Source of the DNA: Thermosulfurimonas sp. | GTDB lineage: Bacteria > Desulfobacterota > Thermodesulfobacteria > Thermodesulfobacteriales > Thermodesulfobacteriaceae | Length of the DNA: 14,541 bases | Direction: 5' to 3' | NCBI GenBank assembly: GCA_015487645.1 | Contig: WFPH01000003.1 | Coordinates: 1 to 14,541, forward strand | In this document: positions 12,260-14,541 of the stretch, piece after piece | Layout: each line of letters opens with the position of its first letter | Numbering within the stretch: the stretch's first letter is position 1 | Position numbers and translations under genes: made by a program | The notes under the pieces: generated by a model | Database searches by the model: none | Seen by the model: the letters and a program-made list of their open reading frames with translations, nothing else | What the model was told of the DNA's origin: nothing

Positions 12260-14541
12260 CTATCTTAAGGCCTCTCCAAGCTTTTTCCAGAGGCGCCCGA
12301 ATTCCTCGAGATCCCCCCGGCGCAGGGCCTCCTCGGCCTGCCGGTAGATCTCCCGGAGATAGGCCTTACCGGCCTCGACCCTGGGTTCCATGGCCTTGAG
12401 AATCTGTCGGGCAGCTTCCCGGGTTCGATGCACGGCCTTCTCTACCGGCCCTCCGAAAAGCTCAAATAGGGCCTCCTCTAGGTTTCGGGCCATGGCGATG
12501 CGGTTCCCGTAGGCTACGATCACCCGCTTGAGCTCCGGGATCTGTCCGGTCTCGGACTTAAGATACAGGGGCTGAACGTAAAGGAGATTGCCCTCAATGG
12601 GGATCACCAGGAGCGTGCCCAGGATGGCCCGGCTGCCCCGCTGATCCCAGAGGGACAGCTGGCGGGAGATGTCCGGATCCTGATTAATGCGAGACTCAAT
12701 CTGCTGGGGTCCGTAAACCAGGGTCTGTTTGGGAAAACGGTAAACCAGCATGTGACCGTAGTGTTCGGGGTCGCAGCGCACACACATCCAGGCCGAAAGA
12801 TTACTCTTTCTGGCCGGGGTGAAGGGCACCATGAGGATAAATTCCGGATTTTTCTCCCCGGGAAGACGCATAATGGTGTAATAGGCCCGGATGTAACGCC
12901 GGGGATCCCTGGGGCTTTTCGGGATCTCCCAAAGATCCTCCTGGTTGTAAAAGACCCGGGGATCGGTCATATGGTAGCGGGCGTAAAGCCTGGCCTGAAG
13001 GGCAAAAAGCCGATGAGGATAGCGGATATGGGCCCGTAAATCTTCCCGGAGTTCCGACAGAGGCTTGAAGATTCCGAAGATCTCCTGATAGGTCTTTATG
13101 AGAGGATCCCGGGGATCCTTGAAGTAGAAGTCCACCGTTCCATGGTAAGCGTCCACCACCGCCAGGGCCGAATTGCGGATGTAATTACCCAACCCCTTTA
13201 CCCGACGGGCATAGGGAAAGCGGTTTGAAACCGTGTAAAGGTCAACGAACCAGAAGAGACGGCCATCCTTTCCGATTACCAGATAGGGATCGGAGTCCAC
13301 CAAAAGAAAGGGCGCCAGGCGTTTGACCCTCTCCCGAACCTCCCGATAATAAAGGAGACGACTTTTCGAAAGAATGTCTCGGGAGAAGAGGAACTTGCTG
13401 GTTCCGAAGCGGTAAGCGAAAAGGAGTCTCCGGAAAAATCCCCCTACCCTGACTCCGGTCTTCCCCTGGTAGGTGGTGTAGACGTTCTTCTCTCCGGCTG
13501 GGTAGTCGAACTCCTTGAGCCGGGTGTTCACCACCGCGTAAGTGGTGGTGAGCTCACCGAAGTAGATTTCGGGCCGTTTGACCTTGAGATCGATGGAGGA
13601 GCGCGGGGGAATATCTTTTATAAGAAGGACGGGAAGCCCCTCCTCAGAGACCTGGTTCACCACTCCCAAGGTGAGTCCGTAGCCGTGGGTGTAAATGAGG
13701 TGGAGATTGATCCAGGATTTGCTCGGCAGATCTTCGTAGGAGAGCTCCCGGGCCGAAAGCATCACCTGACGGAGTTCCCCGTTGATCTGGTAACGATCAT
13801 TGTCTACGGAGACAAAGCGGTAATAAGTGCGAATCTCCTGGATCTGGCTATAAGTCTCAAGCAGAGGCTGATGGTCCCACAACCGGATGTTCTTGATGGT
13901 GGTCTGGTTCCGAAGAAGGGTTTCCCGGGTGAGAGGTTTTCCGAAATGGAAAGGTTTTTCCTCTACGGCTTCCAGGCCGTAAGCCTTGCGGGTGTAGCTA
14001 ATCTCGTAGCCAATGTAGGTCTTTTCCTTATCAAGCTCGTTGGGTTGCACCACATAGCGGTGCACCATCCCTGGCAGGAGGCCGAGCCCCAAAAAGTAGA
14101 TCAGCCCATAGCCCAGAACCAACCCCACCAGGATCTCGCGCCGGGGCCGCAGGATGAAAATGGCCGAAAGCAGAGCCGCCGCCAGGGAAAGGAGCACCAG
14201 GGCGTTCAGCGCCGGGAGCACCACCCGGGCCTCGGTGTAACCCGCCCCGAAGACCACTCCTCGCTCATCGAAAAGAAGGTCCGCCCGATCAAGGAATAGA
14301 TCGTAGGCCAGGCGCAGAAAAAAGAGAACCGCCATGAGAGCCAGATAGCGCCGAAACTTCGGGGAAAGACGCACCCCGAAGCGCCCTCCAGTCTCAAAGT
14401 GGCCGAAGGCCAAAAAGATGAGAACGCCGAAAAGAAAAAGGAGCGTCCAAAGACCAAAAGCGACATCCCCCAGGTATCGCAGGAAGGGCAGTTTGAAGAC
14501 GTAGAAGCCGACATCGAGATGCAGAAGGGGATCTTTGAGGC
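12260..14541 (-). CDS. UPF0182 (COG1615) membrane protein, N-terminal part outside the window
   Basis: The frame is open from the window edge (first whole codon at 14539-14537) to a TAG at 12260-12262, giving 759 visible residues of a protein family usually near 900 long. It begins inside the N-terminal membrane region: LKDPLLHLDVGFYVFKLPFL is the DP-DxxFYxFxLP motif typical of UPF0182. At least four hydrophobic spans follow (about residues 28-47, 66-85, 107-135 and 140-160). The remaining roughly 570 residues look soluble and are probably outside the cytoplasm, with YVVQPNELDKEKTYIGYEI, LIYTHGYG, VDSDPYLVIGKDGRLFWFVDLYT and a helical C-terminal tail. The molecular function of the family is not known to me. 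The next gene starts only 5 bases later, which ties it to cell-wall turnover by context only. A TTG at 14413 is not the real start. Confidence 0.9.
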   Translation of the reverse strand, partial: LKDPLLHLDVGFYVFKLPFLRYLGDVAFGLWTLLFLFGVLIFLAFGHFETGGRFGVRLSPKFRRYLALMAVLFFLRLAYDLFLDRADLLFDERGVVFGAGYTEARVVLPALNALVLLSLAAALLSAIFILRPRREILVGLVLGYGLIYFLGLGLLPGMVHRYVVQPNELDKEKTYIGYEISYTRKAYGLEAVEEKPFHFGKPLTRETLLRNQTTIKNIRLWDHQPLLETYSQIQEIRTYYRFVSVDNDRYQINGELRQVMLSARELSYEDLPSKSWINLHLIYTHGYGLTLGVVNQVSEEGLPVLLIKDIPPRSSIDLKVKRPEIYFGELTTTYAVVNTRLKEFDYPAGEKNVYTTYQGKTGVRVGGFFRRLLFAYRFGTSKFLFSRDILSKSRLLYYREVRERVKRLAPFLLVDSDPYLVIGKDGRLFWFVDLYTVSNRFPYARRVKGLGNYIRNSALAVVDAYHGTVDFYFKDPRDPLIKTYQEIFGIFKPLSELREDLRAHIRYPHRLFALQARLYARYHMTDPRVFYNQEDLWEIPKSPRDPRRYIRAYYTIMRLPGEKNPEFILMVPFTPARKSNLSAWMCVRCDPEHYGHMLVYRFPKQTLVYGPQQIESRINQDPDISRQLSLWDQRGSRAILGTLLVIPIEGNLLYVQPLYLKSETGQIPELKRVIVAYGNRIAMARNLEEALFELFGGPVEKAVHRTREAARQILKAMEPRVEAGKAYLREIYRQAEEALRRGDLEEFGRLWKKLGEALR

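Noticed and set aside
13102..13120. Palindrome around two GGATCC sites
   Set aside because: It lies inside the UPF0182 frame where the protein reads DPRDP; the repeat is explained by coding for a repeated Asp-Pro.
13685..14299. A 204-codon plus-strand frame opposite the UPF0182 gene
   Set aside because: It is a shadow of a well-supported coding frame; the translation is low in family-like features.

Overview
The window looks like a piece of chromosome from a thermophilic, anaerobic, Gram-negative bacterium, most likely a member of Thermodesulfobacteriota (Thermodesulfobacteria) or a close relative. The basis is a GC-rich background, Glu/Lys/Arg-rich proteins, a ferredoxin-type 2-oxoacid oxidoreductase (anaerobic metabolism), and envelope genes: an ADP-heptose-type nucleotidyltransferase domain and a periplasmic MltB-like transglycosylase. 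The lineage is an inference, not a database result.

Layout. (1) Positions 3-2420, plus strand: a tight housekeeping run made of the 3' end of a PolX-type DNA polymerase (its PHP domain), acylphosphatase, an M20 (PepT-like) peptidase and a ComF-type phosphoribosyltransferase. Neighbours overlap or nearly touch. (2) Positions 2467-3094: a VapB/VapC toxin-antitoxin pair, strikingly AT-rich against its surroundings and probably acquired. (3) Positions 3097-4341: one reading frame joining a carbon-nitrogen hydrolase (nitrilase superfamily) to an RfaE2/HldE-C cytidylyltransferase domain. (4) Positions 4289-6583, minus strand: iorA-iorB, a two-subunit indolepyruvate/arylpyruvate:ferredoxin oxidoreductase whose alpha subunit lacks the usual C-terminal ferredoxin domain. 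(5) Positions 6695-10180, plus strand and divergent from ior: livK, a strong terminator-like hairpin, livH, livM and then def (peptide deformylase). No LivG or LivF ATPase genes are present. (6) Positions 10250-14541, minus strand: a UPF0182 membrane protein (5' end outside the window), an MltB-like lytic transglycosylase and an M24 (Xaa-Pro) peptidase, closely packed.

How the parts fit. The ior and liv units are read outward from a 111-bp region where two sigma70-like promoters appear to share one -35 zone, with a perfect 7-bp-arm palindrome filling the spacer of the ior promoter. This suggests joint control of amino-acid (or aromatic acid) uptake and oxidative breakdown of the derived 2-oxo acids to acyl-CoA plus reduced ferredoxin.

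I did not find a clear, wholly new system. The most unusual items are the nitrilase-RfaE2 fusion, the ferredoxin-less IorA, the shared ior/liv control region, and the ATPase-less liv unit with def attached. No tRNA, rRNA, CRISPR array, insertion sequence or phage gene was recognised.
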